64,000 bases of DNA. Source: an uncultured Bacteroidota bacterium. GTDB lineage: Bacteria; Bacteroidota; Bacteroidia; Flavobacteriales; Flavobacteriaceae. Shown piece after piece: positions 7,853 to 16,889 of this stretch. The DNA lies in assembly GCA_903838055.1 (NCBI GenBank), contig CAILWV010000077.1:1-64000 (forward strand), in the 5' to 3' direction. The notes beneath the pieces were generated by a model. The model ran no database searches and was not told the origin of the DNA. It saw nothing but the letters and a program-made list of their open reading frames with translations. Numbering within the stretch: the stretch's first letter is position 1; every line of letters begins with the position of its first letter. Made by a program: the position numbers and the translations under genes.

Positions 7853-8848
7853 ATGAATGAAGTAAAAATTCGAATTATTCCAGCAATAGGTTTATTTATT
7901 TGTTTTGAAATTTTCTTTGTTTGGTTATCCACAAATTTTTATCCAACAAATTCTATTGGATACGGTATTATTGGAGGGATAGTAACTGCCTTTTGCTTGT
8001 ATTTTTTTATCAAAGGAATGCAAGACACTGAAGATTTCTCTAATTCTATTCCGGAAAAAATCAGATTAAGTTCTACTCCAACTAGTACTTTAGCTGTAAT
8101 TACCTTCATTTCATTTGTGATTATTACGAGTTTTCTAACTTCAATGTATTCTAACATTAAAGAAAACGAGTTAAAGCAGTTTGGAAAAATTACTACTGGC
8201 GAGGTGATAGATGGGTTTTCTTTAACAGGAACTCGTGTTGTTGGTTCCTATAAAGTTACAGTAGAATATTCGGTTGACGGAGAGACAATAACTGCATATA
8301 CCACAGTCACGCCTACAGAGTTTCAAAATTGCTACATTGGAAAAGAAGTGAATTTGATTTACTCTACTAAAAACAATAATTTAATAGACATTATTGGAGA
8401 TGATTCTAAAGTAGAAACCTACATTAATATAAAAAACAGGGCTGTATTAATTTCTGATTTACAAAAAATAATAGATTTGGATTCTAATAAAACGGGAGCT
8501 TATTTAAATTCTATTTCCTATTCATGGAATTATAATTCAGAAAAAAAAGGATGGAGTAATAACGAGAAAAACCTTTATATTATTAAATCTACAGAAAATT
8601 CTGTGAGTTATTTTACAACCACATACAATTCAATGGATCTGAATGATGAAATAAATAAACTAAAATTTCAAAAATTAGATACTATTTCAAATTCTAAAAT
8701 GAGCACTGGAGAAAAAATAAAATCTCAAATGATAACCGCAAATGGTTTATATTCTAATGAAAATTATGCACTCGCAATTCGAAGTACTTTAATCGGTACT
8801 AGTGGTCAAATAGGAATGATAATTCACCTAGAGAAAATAAAGGACTAA
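7853..8848 (+). CDS. membrane protein with DUF3592-like domain
   Basis: A 331-residue protein. Two hydrophobic segments at about 7-29 and 33-52 and a third near 78-99 anchor it. The following region (GEVIDGFSLTGTRVVGSYKVTVEYSVDG and ...GKEVNLIYSTKN) resembles DUF3592, a beta-rich domain found in bacterial membrane proteins. The C-terminal 150 residues are unrecognised. The start is 7 bases after the preceding stop. The role is unknown. Confidence 0.55.
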   Translation: MNEVKIRIIPAIGLFICFEIFFVWLSTNFYPTNSIGYGIIGGIVTAFCLYFFIKGMQDTEDFSNSIPEKIRLSSTPTSTLAVITFISFVIITSFLTSMYSNIKENELKQFGKITTGEVIDGFSLTGTRVVGSYKVTVEYSVDGETITAYTTVTPTEFQNCYIGKEVNLIYSTKNNNLIDIIGDDSKVETYINIKNRAVLISDLQKIIDLDSNKTGAYLNSISYSWNYNSEKKGWSNNEKNLYIIKSTENSVSYFTTTYNSMDLNDEINKLKFQKLDTISNSKMSTGEKIKSQMITANGLYSNENYALAIRSTLIGTSGQIGMIIHLEKIKD

Positions 8849-8977
8849 AATGTAAAGCTATAAATGAATCAATAGTAGCTGATTTCTTTATTTATACTTA
8901 AAATGAATAGCATTTATGGGTTAGATTCTCCAAAAAATATTAATTTAGCAACTCAAACAAACTAACATCTTAGGATA

Positions 8978-10060
8978 ATGAAAAATACAGCTTTATCGCA
9001 CGTTCACGAAAGTTTAGGAGCTAAAATGGTTCCGTTTGCAGGTTACAATATGCCTGTACAATATGAAGGAGTTAATGCAGAACACGAAACAGTTAGAACT
9101 TCTGTTGGAGTTTTTGATGTTTCTCATATGGGTGAATTCTTTCTTAAAGGTGAAAATGCATTAGCATTGATTCAAAAAGTTACTTCTAATGATGCTTCTA
9201 AATTAGTAGATGGAAAAGCGCAATACTCTTGTTTACCTAATAATGATGGTGGAATTGTAGACGATTTAATTGTATATAAAATTGCAGATAATGATTATAT
9301 GTTAGTTGTTAATGCTTCTAATATTGAGAAAGATTGGAATTGGATTTCATCTAAAAACGACTTAGGAGTTTCAATGACAAATGCATCTGATGCGTATTCA
9401 TTATTAGCAATTCAAGGTCCTAAATCGGCAGCAGCAATGCAAGCACTTACGAGTATAGATTTAGAAAATATGTCTTATTATTCTTTTCAAATTGGGGCTT
9501 TTGCTGGAATAGATAACGTGATTATATCTGCAACAGGATATACAGGTTCTGGTGGTTTTGAAATTTATTTTAAAAATGAAGATGCAGAAATCATTTGGAA
9601 TAAAATTTTTGAAGCAGGCGCAGCATTCGGAATTAAGCCGATTGGACTTGCAGCTCGCGATACATTAAGATTAGAAATGGGATTCTGTTTGTACGGAAAC
9701 GATATAAATGATACTACCTCTCCAATGGAAGCTGGTTTGGGATGGATAACCAAATTTGATAAAGAATTTACCAATTCATTAAATCTAAAAAAACAAAAAG
9801 AAGAAGGAGTTGCAAAAAAACTAGTAGGTTTTGAATTAATAGAAAGAGGTATTCCACGTCACGACTACGAAATTGTAGATGCTAATGGCGCTAACATTGG
9901 AATTGTGACTTCTGGAACTATGGCACCTAGCTTGGGAAAAGGAATTGGAATGGGATATGTAAAAACGGAATTTTCTTCTGTGGATTCTGAAATTTTCATC
10001 CAAATTAGAAATAATAAAGTTGCTGCTAAAGTGGTAAAAATGCCGTTTTATAAAAAATAA
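8978..10060 (+). CDS. gcvT: aminomethyltransferase, glycine cleavage T protein
   Basis: A 360-residue cytoplasmic enzyme that releases ammonia from the aminomethyl group carried on H protein and forms 5,10-methylene-tetrahydrofolate. Family motifs are visible: FDVSHMGEF (about 47-55), the folate-binding region and [12 protein letters not shown], then the C-terminal barrel with [21 protein letters not shown]. The length is normal. An AGGA purine run precedes the ATG. No gcvH or gcvP is in the window, so the system is split on this chromosome. Confidence 0.95.
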   Translation: MKNTALSHVHESLGAKMVPFAGYNMPVQYEGVNAEHETVRTSVGVFDVSHMGEFFLKGENALALIQKVTSNDASKLVDGKAQYSCLPNNDGGIVDDLIVYKIADNDYMLVVNASNIEKDWNWISSKNDLGVSMTNASDAYSLLAIQGPKSAAAMQALTSIDLENMSYYSFQIGAFAGIDNVIISATGYTGSGGFEIYFKNEDAEIIWNKIFEAGAAFGIKPIGLAARDTLRLEMGFCLYGNDINDTTSPMEAGLGWITKFDKEFTNSLNLKKQKEEGVAKKLVGFELIERGIPRHDYEIVDANGANIGIVTSGTMAPSLGKGIGMGYVKTEFSSVDSEIFIQIRNNKVAAKVVKMPFYKK

Positions 10061-10084
10061 TAAATTTTCTTTTAAACAAAAAAA

Positions 10085-10103
10085 ATCTTCCATATTGGAA
10101 GAT
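10085..10103 (-). terminator. terminator of the SRP RNA
   Basis: ATCTTCCA and TGGAAGAT pair perfectly over a 3-base loop. On the minus strand the hairpin is followed by eight or nine T residues, so it best serves the SRP RNA. On the plus strand below gcvT the following sequence is not T-rich. Confidence 0.75.
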
Positions 10104-10116
10104 AATTTAATAAAAA

Positions 10117-10212
10117 ATGGCAAGCGACCTACATCGCACCGCTCAACCACATACCTTTGCTATGTTCCCATCCTGGAGGAGTTTGCAGGAGCTGGTCGTG
10201 TAGGACTTGCCA
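10117..10212 (-). ncRNA. ffs: signal recognition particle RNA, small bacterial type
   Basis: On the minus strand the ends pair (GGCAAG with CTTGCC). The apical hairpin carries the SRP domain IV signature: ATG, a GGAA tetraloop, CAT, then the AGCAAAGG side of the internal loop. It is about 96 nt, without an Alu domain, as in most Gram-negative bacteria. It binds Ffh and guides ribosomes making membrane proteins to FtsY. A consensus promoter (10216-10245) and an intrinsic terminator (10085-10103) frame it exactly. It lies between gcvT and the cyclotransferase gene, antisense to both. Confidence 0.92.
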
Positions 10213-10215
10213 CTG

Positions 10216-10245
10216 CAAATATACAATCTTTTTATATTTTTACAA
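10216..10245 (-). promoter_or_regulatory. promoter of the SRP RNA
   Basis: On the minus strand TTG (10245-10243) is followed after 19 bases by TATATTTG (10223-10216), an exact match to the Bacteroidetes -33/-7 pattern. The predicted start, 4-5 bases on, coincides with the 5' end of the SRP RNA. Confidence 0.85.
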
Positions 10246-10265
10246 GAAATTAACATCTTAAATTA

Positions 10266-10273
10266 TACATTTG
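10266..10273 (+). promoter_or_regulatory. -7 box for the cyclotransferase gene
   Basis: TACATTTG fits TAnnTTTG 26 bases before the ATG at 10299. It is divergent from the SRP promoter. No clear -33 box. Confidence 0.45.
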
Positions 10274-10298
10274 TAAATGTAACTTCAACCTTTTTACA

Positions 10299-11375
10299 AT
10301 GAAACAATATAACGTATTAGCACTCATTTTATTAGCAACTTTATTAATGGTAAGTTGTAATGACAAAACAAACACAGAAAGTTTTTTCAGTATTAACGAA
10401 GACGTTTTAAAAGCGCAATACACAACAAAAGAATCAATAAAATTAGAGGTCGTTGACAGCAGTAATAAAAAAATTGATAGTATTATTTATTCCATTAACA
10501 ACTTAAAAATAGGATCTGTAAAAGGAAATAGTAAATACAGCTTTGCACTTAAAGACCAAAAATTAGGATATCAAAATTTGAAGGCTACTATTTATTTTGA
10601 AGGAACTACTGAAGTAGATTCTTCTAGAGTAGAATTGATTTCTGACATCACACCAAAAGTTCTTACTTATTCTATTGTAAACACCTACCCTCATGATATC
10701 AAGGCTTATACAGAAGGTTTAGAGTTTTATAGAGATACTTTATATGAAGGAACTGGGAATGGTGCTGGAAATGACACTGGAATAAAAGGTATTTCAAGTT
10801 TGAGGAAAGTAGATTATAAAACCGGAAAAGTTTTAAAAAAAGTAGAATATCCAGAAGTTGTTTTTGGAGAAGGGATTTCTATTTTGAATGGAAAAATTTA
10901 TCAATTAACTTACAAACAAAACGAATGTTATGTTTATGATGTTAATACATTTCAGAAATTAAAAACTTTACGATATTACAAAGAAATGGAAGGTTGGGGA
11001 ATGACTAATGATGATAAGAATTTATATTTTAATGATGGTTCCGAGAAAATTCATATTGTAAACCCAGAAACATTAAAACAAATTGACTATTTAAATGTTT
11101 ATTCTGGAGGATCTAAAATCCCTTCAATAAATGAATTAGATTGGGTTGACGGTAAAATTTACAGTAATATTTATCAAAAAAACTTTATAATTGTTATCAA
11201 TCCAAAAAATGGTGCTGTAGAAGCAATGCTAGATTTATCGGATTTAGAAAAGAAAATTACAAAACTTCCAGATACCGATGTATTAAACGGAATTGCCTAC
11301 AACCCGAAAACCAAAACATTCTTTGTTACCGGAAAAAATTGGGATAAAATGTTTGAAATTAGAATAAATCAATAA
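10299..11375 (+). CDS. glutaminyl-peptide cyclotransferase-like lipoprotein
   Basis: A 358-residue lipoprotein (signal MKQYNVLALILLATLLMVSC). After a beta-rich N-terminal domain of about 100 residues comes a plant/bacterial type glutamine cyclotransferase beta-propeller, beginning YPHDIKAYTEGLEFYRDTLYEG. Further motifs are WGMTNDDKNLYFNDGS and LNGIAYNPKTKTFFVTGKNW. These enzymes form N-terminal pyroglutamate, which fits Bacteroidota, where many exported proteins begin with Gln after signal cleavage. The next small gene starts 5 bases downstream. Confidence 0.88.
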   Translation: MKQYNVLALILLATLLMVSCNDKTNTESFFSINEDVLKAQYTTKESIKLEVVDSSNKKIDSIIYSINNLKIGSVKGNSKYSFALKDQKLGYQNLKATIYFEGTTEVDSSRVELISDITPKVLTYSIVNTYPHDIKAYTEGLEFYRDTLYEGTGNGAGNDTGIKGISSLRKVDYKTGKVLKKVEYPEVVFGEGISILNGKIYQLTYKQNECYVYDVNTFQKLKTLRYYKEMEGWGMTNDDKNLYFNDGSEKIHIVNPETLKQIDYLNVYSGGSKIPSINELDWVDGKIYSNIYQKNFIIVINPKNGAVEAMLDLSDLEKKITKLPDTDVLNGIAYNPKTKTFFVTGKNWDKMFEIRINQ

Positions 11376-11380
11376 TTCTA

Positions 11381-11629
11381 ATGAAAACAAAAAATAATGT
11401 AATTCCAAAACACTGCCAGGAGAACTGGTTGGAATTATCCTCAGAAGAAAAAGTTAGGTTTTGTACTTTATGTCAAAAGAATGTATTTGATTACAATAAT
11501 GAAAACAAAGTAGACTCGTCACATTTTTGTGAACGCTACCATTCCAATGAGCAAGAAAAAACTATTTCAAAATCTAGAAAATTCATTAGTAAAGCAACTG
11601 AATTCCTATTAAAAAATCGAGTTAAATAA
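11381..11629 (+). CDS. small cysteine-motif protein
   Basis: An 82-residue protein with conserved-looking CQENWLELSSEEKVRFCTLCQKNVFDYN. The pattern of one Cys, then CTLC, then a Cys/His pair (HFCERYH) suggests a small zinc site. I recall similar C-x-W...FCxxCxKxVxD motifs in short Bacteroidota proteins, with no known function. It follows the cyclotransferase gene by 5 bases and ends inside a bidirectional terminator. Confidence 0.65.
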   Translation: MKTKNNVIPKHCQENWLELSSEEKVRFCTLCQKNVFDYNNENKVDSSHFCERYHSNEQEKTISKSRKFISKATEFLLKNRVK

Positions 11630-11640
11630 CTCGATTTTTT
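11611..11640. terminator. bidirectional terminator between convergent genes
   Basis: AAAAAATCGAGTT and AACTCGATTTTTT pair as 13 bases over a 4-base loop. It overlaps the stop of the plus-strand small gene and is flanked by T runs on both strands, serving the gene ending at 11629 and the one ending at 11645. Confidence 0.85.
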
Positions 11641-11644
11641 GTTT

Positions 11645-12232
11645 TTATTTTTTCTTTGAAATTACAAATTGCATTTTAGCAACATCATAAACCAACTTAT
11701 TTTCTTGGGTTTTATTTTTCTGAATTATTGAGCCATCTGGATTTAATTTGAATTCAAGTCCTTCAGTATGCTTTCTTTCTTGCGTTTCACTTGCATTTTT
11801 CAATTTGTCTAAGAATACTTTTTCTACAATATGACTTGTTATTTGTTTGTTAGATAAAATAAGCTTTTTTGATATTATTTCATAAATATTAGAATAAACC
11901 GTAGAAGCATCTTCCGTTTTTAAATCAGTTTTAGTTTTTGTACTCTCTGTCCAAGTTAATAAATAAAGCTGCGTTCCACTAGCTTTAAAGGAAGTTAATT
12001 TACAATCGGTTGGTGTAAATTTAGATTCTACACGCATAACTTCAATGAAATCTTTTGGGATTCCATTTTCGTTTATTGTAATTTGAAAAGTACTATTTTT
12101 TACTTCGGCTACTAAATTATCAACCTTTGTAAAAACAGTTAAAGGTACTGATTTTACTGAAGATTTCTTTTTTTGTGCAATTGAATTAGTTACAATTATT
12201 GAAAGTGCTAGTAAAAGGATTATTTTTTTCAT
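11645..12232 (-). CDS. secreted protein of unknown function
   Basis: A 195-residue protein with a clear signal peptide (MKKIILLLALSIIVTNSIAQ), so exported to the periplasm or beyond. The mature part is Lys- and Thr-rich and beta-like, with no domain I recognise. The family seems restricted to flavobacteria by its look, which I cannot verify. It is monocistronic, convergent with the small Cys-motif gene. Confidence 0.65.
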   Translation of the reverse strand: MKKIILLLALSIIVTNSIAQKKKSSVKSVPLTVFTKVDNLVAEVKNSTFQITINENGIPKDFIEVMRVESKFTPTDCKLTSFKASGTQLYLLTWTESTKTKTDLKTEDASTVYSNIYEIISKKLILSNKQITSHIVEKVFLDKLKNASETQERKHTEGLEFKLNPDGSIIQKNKTQENKLVYDVAKMQFVISKKK

Positions 12233-12305
12233 CTATTTTCTAATTGGTTATTTCTGACGCCTAATATAATAAATAAACCTCTTGAAAACTGTTAAATAAA
12301 AAAAA

Positions 12306-12326
12306 GCCAGACTAAAACAGTCTGGC
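12306..12326 (-). terminator. orphan minus-strand terminator
   Basis: GCCAGACT and AGTCTGGC form a perfect 8-base stem over a 5-base loop, followed on the minus strand by nine T residues. No gene ends just above it. Confidence 0.75.
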
Positions 12327-12544
12327 TATAAAAATTTAATTTAAAAAAATTAGTCTTTTTGAGATTGTATAGCTAAGTTATAAACTACAAGTCCGAATCT
12401 AAACTACTCTATTATCTATTAAGGAATAAAGAAATATTTAATGCTATCTTTTTTTCTTTTATGGCTGCAATAACATTTCCACATGCTTTTGTAATTACAA
12501 AAATGTTTAATAAAAAGTAACTTAAAATTTTCTATACAAAAAAA

Positions 12545-12568
12545 AACCGAACAATTTCTTGCTCGGTT
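12545..12568 (-). terminator. terminator of dnaK
   Basis: AACCGAACAA and TTGCTCGGTT-type arms pair with one mismatch around a short loop, followed on the minus strand by a run of T. It starts 35 bases after the dnaK stop. Confidence 0.75.
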
Positions 12569-12602
12569 TAGTCTATTATATATTCGTCTTTTATCTAAAC
12601 GA

Positions 12603-14489
12603 TTATTTTACTTCTTCAAATTCGACATCTTGAGTGTTGTCTCCTTGTGGCTCCGATGGAGCAGCATCTTGTGCTTGACCTTGTTCTCCACCTTGAGCAT
12701 ACATTGCTTCCGTTGCAGTTTTCCAAGCAGCATTAATATTATCTAAACCTTTTTGGATAGCTTCTAAATCTTGTGATTGGTGCGCCATTCTCAATTCAGT
12801 TAAAGCATATTCAATAGCTGTTTTATGATCATCTGATAATTTCTCACCAAGTTCTTTCAATTGAGATTCCGTTTGGAAAATCATTGCATCTGCTTCGTTT
12901 AATTTTTCAGCTCTTTCTCTAGCGATTTTATCTGCTCCAGCATTTGCTTCAGCATCTTTTTTCATTCTTTCGATTTCTTCAGCAGTTAATCCAGAAGAAG
13001 CTTCGATACGAATATCATGAGATTTTCCAGTTCCTTTATCTGTTGCAGAAACTTTGATGATACCATTAGCATCAATATCAAAAGTAACTTCAATTTGAGG
13101 AACACCTCTTGGCGCTGGTGGAATACCATCTAAGTTGAAACGACCAATTGTTTTGTTATCAGCAGCCATTGCTCTTGCACCTTGAAGAACGTGAAGTTCA
13201 ACAGTTGGTTGAGAATCAGCAGCTGTAGAGAAAATTTGCGATTTTTTAGTTGGAATAGTAGTATTAGACTCGATTAATGTAGTCATAACACCACCCATAG
13301 TTTCGATACCTAAAGATAAAGGAGTAACGTCAAGTAACAAAACATCTTTTACATCTCCAGAAAGAACTCCACCTTGAATAGCTGCTCCAATTGCAACAAC
13401 TTCATCAGGGTTAACTCCTTTAGACGCTTTTTTACCAAAGAATTTTTCTACTTCGTCAACAATTCTTGGGATACGAGTAGAACCTCCTACAAGGATCACT
13501 TCGTCAATATCAGAAACAGATAAACCTGCATTTTTCAACGCTTTAGCAACTGGTGCCATAGAACGTTTTACTAATGAATCTGTTAATTTTTCAAATTGAG
13601 CTCTAGTTAATTTTTTAACTAAGTGTTTTGGTCCTGAAGCTGTAGCAGTTACGTAAGGTAAGTTGATTTCAGTTTCAGCAGAAGATGACAATTCAATTTT
13701 TGCTTTTTCAGCAGCTTCTTTAATACGTTGTAATGACATTGGATCCAAACGTAAATCAATACCTTCTTCAGCTAAAAATTCATTCGCTAACCAGTCAATA
13801 ATTTCGTGGTCAAAATCATCTCCACCTAAGTGTGTATCTCCATCAGTAGATAATACTTCGAAAACTCCGTCTCCTAATTCAAGAACAGAGATATCAAAAG
13901 TACCTCCACCTAAATCGTAAACAGCGATTTTTTGATCTTTTCCTTTTTTATCCAAACCGTAAGCCAAAGCTGCAGCTGTAGGTTCGTTGATAATACGCAT
14001 AACTTTAAGACCTGCAATTTCACCAGCTTCTTTTGTAGCTTGACGTTGTGCATCATTAAAGTAAGCAGGTACAGTAATAACTGCTTCCGTAACTGTTTGA
14101 CCTAAATAGTCTTCAGCAGTTTTTTTCATTTTTTGAAGTGTCATTGCTGACAATTCTTGTGCAGTATACAAACGACCATCAATATCCACACGTGGTGTAT
14201 TGTTGTCTCCTTTTACTACAGAATAAGGAACTCTTTTTGCCTCAGCCGAAACTTCAGAAAAAGATTGCCCCATAAAACGTTTGATAGAAGCAATAGTCTT
14301 AGTTGGATTAGTTACCGCTTGTCTCTTAGCAGGATCCCCTACTTTAATTTCTCCACCTTCTACAAAAGCGATGATAGATGGTGTTGTTCTTTTACCTTCA
14401 GCATTAGGGATAACTACTGCTTCATTACCTTCCATTACAGAAACACAAGAGTTAGTTGTACCTAAATCAATTCCGATTATTTTACCCAT
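12603..14489 (-). CDS. dnaK: chaperone DnaK (Hsp70)
   Basis: A 628-residue ATP-dependent chaperone. The N-terminal motif [13 protein letters not shown] is at residues 5-17. The second phosphate loop ([18 protein letters not shown]) and the adenosine motif ([13 protein letters not shown]) follow. The substrate domain begins near residue 385 and the helical lid ends in an acidic tail, DVEFEEVK. It refolds proteins with DnaJ and GrpE, neither of which is nearby. The length is normal. It has its own terminator. Upstream there is a sigma-54-like sequence (14544-14561) rather than a TAnnTTTG box. Confidence 0.97.
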   Translation of the reverse strand: MGKIIGIDLGTTNSCVSVMEGNEAVVIPNAEGKRTTPSIIAFVEGGEIKVGDPAKRQAVTNPTKTIASIKRFMGQSFSEVSAEAKRVPYSVVKGDNNTPRVDIDGRLYTAQELSAMTLQKMKKTAEDYLGQTVTEAVITVPAYFNDAQRQATKEAGEIAGLKVMRIINEPTAAALAYGLDKKGKDQKIAVYDLGGGTFDISVLELGDGVFEVLSTDGDTHLGGDDFDHEIIDWLANEFLAEEGIDLRLDPMSLQRIKEAAEKAKIELSSSAETEINLPYVTATASGPKHLVKKLTRAQFEKLTDSLVKRSMAPVAKALKNAGLSVSDIDEVILVGGSTRIPRIVDEVEKFFGKKASKGVNPDEVVAIGAAIQGGVLSGDVKDVLLLDVTPLSLGIETMGGVMTTLIESNTTIPTKKSQIFSTAADSQPTVELHVLQGARAMAADNKTIGRFNLDGIPPAPRGVPQIEVTFDIDANGIIKVSATDKGTGKSHDIRIEASSGLTAEEIERMKKDAEANAGADKIARERAEKLNEADAMIFQTESQLKELGEKLSDDHKTAIEYALTELRMAHQSQDLEAIQKGLDNINAAWKTATEAMYAQGGEQGQAQDAAPSEPQGDNTQDVEFEEVK

Positions 14490-14543
14490 TTTTATTTATA
14501 TTTAATTATATTGAATACTTATTTAATAAACTCGTGTTGCAAT

Positions 14544-14561
14544 AATCAATCTTTGTGCCAA
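14544..14561 (-). promoter_or_regulatory. sigma-54-like element upstream of dnaK
   Basis: On the minus strand TTGGCAC is followed after 5 bases by TTGAT, close to the sigma-54 pattern TGGCAC-N5-TTGCW but with A for the conserved C of the -12 box. It is about 55 bases before the ATG. No normal TAnnTTTG box was found in this gap. Confidence 0.3.
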
Positions 14562-14633
14562 TAGAAAAAACAATTGGAATTGTCAGTTTTTGTAATAATT
14601 GGCGGTAAATAATATGACAAGTTGACATTTTAT

Positions 14634-15209
14634 TTATGATTTGAGATTTGAGATTTGAAGTTTTGAAGAGTGATAAATTCTTAATTGAACTAATATAAAG
14701 GCATAATAACCCCATTTTATTTGAGACCAATGGTCAAATGAACTTTCCAAGATAATAACATACAGAAAGGTTATTATAATCAAAATGCTATTAACAAGTG
14801 CCAATTTATTTAGAAACTTATTTTTTTTCGTAAATGACAAAACTATCATTGTAAAAGAAAATAAAATGATAAAATCAAAAATTAGAGAAATAAAAATACC
14901 TAAATTCTTGTACCAATCATCCTTTTGAAAATCTTTTAAAATACCTTCCTTAAATTCTATGAAATTGCTATCTTTAATTCCGAAAAAAGTAAAACTGGCT
15001 ATTTCAAATCCATTATAAGATAACTCATCAACAACAACTTCATAAACCTTTTTAGGAAAAGATTTTACTGCAGGAGTTCCATCAACATTAAAAACATCAT
15101 ACGATTTAACAAAAAAACCTTTATTGCTTGAACAAGAATCATAAAAAGGAGCCATTAATAATAAAAAAGCGAAGATTGATAGTAATCGAAGTGAAAATTG
15201 ATGTTTCAT
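14634..15209 (-). CDS. membrane protein of unknown function
   Basis: A 191-residue protein. An N-terminal hydrophobic stretch ends in DSCSS, possibly a signal anchor or lipobox. A loop of about 75 residues is followed by two hydrophobic segments (about 101-124 and 136-155). I do not recognise the family. The last residues (SSKLQISNLKS) are coded by tandem TTGAGAT-type repeats at about 14637-14660, so the true C-terminus may have been extended by repeat growth. It is monocistronic and lies between dnaK and the divergent sdaA. Confidence 0.6.
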   Translation of the reverse strand: MKHQFSLRLLSIFAFLLLMAPFYDSCSSNKGFFVKSYDVFNVDGTPAVKSFPKKVYEVVVDELSYNGFEIASFTFFGIKDSNFIEFKEGILKDFQKDDWYKNLGIFISLIFDFIILFSFTMIVLSFTKKNKFLNKLALVNSILIIITFLYVIILESSFDHWSQIKWGYYAFILVQLRIYHSSKLQISNLKS

Positions 15210-15342
15210 TATTTTTATATTAATTATTTCTTAAAAAAATATGCAATAACTATTCCAAAACAAGTTTTACATTAGTAATTAAAAATAAAGAAAAATTAAA
15301 TGAAGATTTTTATCACTAACACAATCCATGAATTCTTTATAC

Positions 15343-15350
15343 TATCTTTG
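15343..15350 (+). promoter_or_regulatory. -7 box for sdaA
   Basis: TATCTTTG fits TAnnTTTG 23 bases before the ATG at 15373. No -33 TTG at normal spacing. Confidence 0.45.
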
Positions 15351-15372
15351 CTTTACTAAAACGATATAGTAA

Positions 15373-16800
15373 ATGGAAGAATGTATCTCGATTTTTGATA
15401 TGCTAAAAATTGGAGTTGGCCCATCAAGCTCACATACTCTAGGGCCCTGGCGTGCTGCCGAACGTTTTCTAGTAGAACTTCGAAATATTAATAAATTGGA
15501 AATCGTCCATTTTATTAAAGTCGATTTATATGGTTCCCTTTCATTAACAGGAACTGGTCATGCTACTGACTATGCCGTAATGCTCGGACTTAGCGGTCAA
15601 GATCCTGAATCTATTCCGGTAGATAATATTGCTAAAATTATTAAAGAGATTAAGGACAATAATCATCTTCTTTTAGGAAATCAACTAAAAATTCCATTCT
15701 TTTCAGAAGAAGATATTCGGTTTAACAAAAACTTTCTTCCGTTTCATGCCAACGGAATAACATTTACCGCCTCCTTTTTAGACAATACGGAATACTCCTC
15801 CACTTTTTACTCTATTGGCGGCGGATTTGTAGTTAAAGAAGAACGAGTAAATGCTAAAAATAAAAAAGCGATAAAATGTGCTTTCCCCTATTCTATTCAA
15901 AATGCTAAGGAATTACTAGATCACTGTACAACTCAAAATAGATCTATTTCTGAGGTAGTTTATGAAAATGAAAAATCCATGCGTTCGGAAGAAGTTATTC
16001 ACAGCGAATTAATGCACATTTGGAATACCATGCTAGAATGTATGTATATTGGTTGTCACAGTGAAGGTATACTTCCGGGAGGATTGAACGTTCGCAGACG
16101 AGCATTTGATATGCATCAAAATTTAATTGGATTATCTAATTATTCCAATCCTCAAGAATGGCTAGAATGTATAAGAAAAACCGAGGTGAAATTTCGTCAA
16201 ATACTTAAATGGGTTTCGTGTTTTGCATTAGCTGTAAACGAAGTTAATGCTGCTTTAGGTCGAGTAGTTACTGCTCCTACCAACGGAAGTGCTGGAGTTA
16301 TTCCGGCAGTATTAATGTATTATTTGGTTATTGAAAATCATCAAGCTGGTGAAAAAGAAATTAAACAATTCTTGATGGTTGCTGGAGAAATTGGAAGCAT
16401 CTTCAAAAAAGGATCTACCATTTCGGCTGCAATGGGCGGATGCCAAGCAGAAATAGGAGTTTCCTCGGCAATGGCTGCAGCAGCACTTTGCGAATTAATG
16501 GGCGGTACACCTGCGCAAGTACAAATGGCGGCAGAAATTGCAATGGAACATCACCTTGGACTAACCTGTGACCCAATTGGAGGTTTGGTCCAAATTCCGT
16601 GTATTGAAAGAAATACAATGGGAGCAATTAAAGCAATTAATGCTGCTGAACTAGCACTTGAAACAGATTCAAAAAACGCAAAAGTTCCTTTAGATAAAGT
16701 GATCGATACCATGTGGCAAACTGCCAAAGACATGAACTCTAAATATAAAGAAACTTCAGAAGGTGGTTTAGCTATAGCTGTTAATTTAGCCGATTGCTAG
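15373..16800 (+). CDS. sdaA: L-serine ammonia-lyase, iron-sulfur type
   Basis: A 475-residue single-chain enzyme that deaminates L-serine to pyruvate with a [4Fe-4S] cluster. The N-terminal beta domain has the signature [17 protein letters not shown] (about 13-29). The C-terminal alpha domain carries [27 protein letters not shown] and [18 protein letters not shown], whose cysteines fit the cluster ligands. The length is normal for the fused type. It is monocistronic. Together with ald and gcvT it reflects amino-acid catabolism as a carbon and nitrogen source. Confidence 0.95.
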   Translation: MEECISIFDMLKIGVGPSSSHTLGPWRAAERFLVELRNINKLEIVHFIKVDLYGSLSLTGTGHATDYAVMLGLSGQDPESIPVDNIAKIIKEIKDNNHLLLGNQLKIPFFSEEDIRFNKNFLPFHANGITFTASFLDNTEYSSTFYSIGGGFVVKEERVNAKNKKAIKCAFPYSIQNAKELLDHCTTQNRSISEVVYENEKSMRSEEVIHSELMHIWNTMLECMYIGCHSEGILPGGLNVRRRAFDMHQNLIGLSNYSNPQEWLECIRKTEVKFRQILKWVSCFALAVNEVNAALGRVVTAPTNGSAGVIPAVLMYYLVIENHQAGEKEIKQFLMVAGEIGSIFKKGSTISAAMGGCQAEIGVSSAMAAAALCELMGGTPAQVQMAAEIAMEHHLGLTCDPIGGLVQIPCIERNTMGAIKAINAAELALETDSKNAKVPLDKVIDTMWQTAKDMNSKYKETSEGGLAIAVNLADC

Positions 16801-16889
16801 TATTCATAAACACAAGGAATATATCATTTTTAGTAAAACCGTAATAGAATATAAAGAAATTAATATAATTGCGTTTAGAAATTAAATTA

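Larger units (their letters stand above)
12233..12602. other. 370-base intergenic region below dnaK
   Basis: It contains the dnaK terminator (12545-12568) and a second minus-strand terminator (12306-12326), with about 220 bases between them and no convincing gene. The only minus-strand reading frame starting with ATG there is about 21 codons. The extra terminator suggests a small transcript, discussed in the findings. Confidence 0.5.

Noticed and set aside
9836..10150. Open frame on the minus strand overlapping gcvT and the SRP RNA
   Set aside because: It runs antisense through gcvT and into a clear structural RNA, with no family resemblance.
14157..14505. Open frames antisense to the 5' end of dnaK
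   Set aside because: Low-complexity composition mirrors dnaK codons, and no start signal or homologue pattern is visible.
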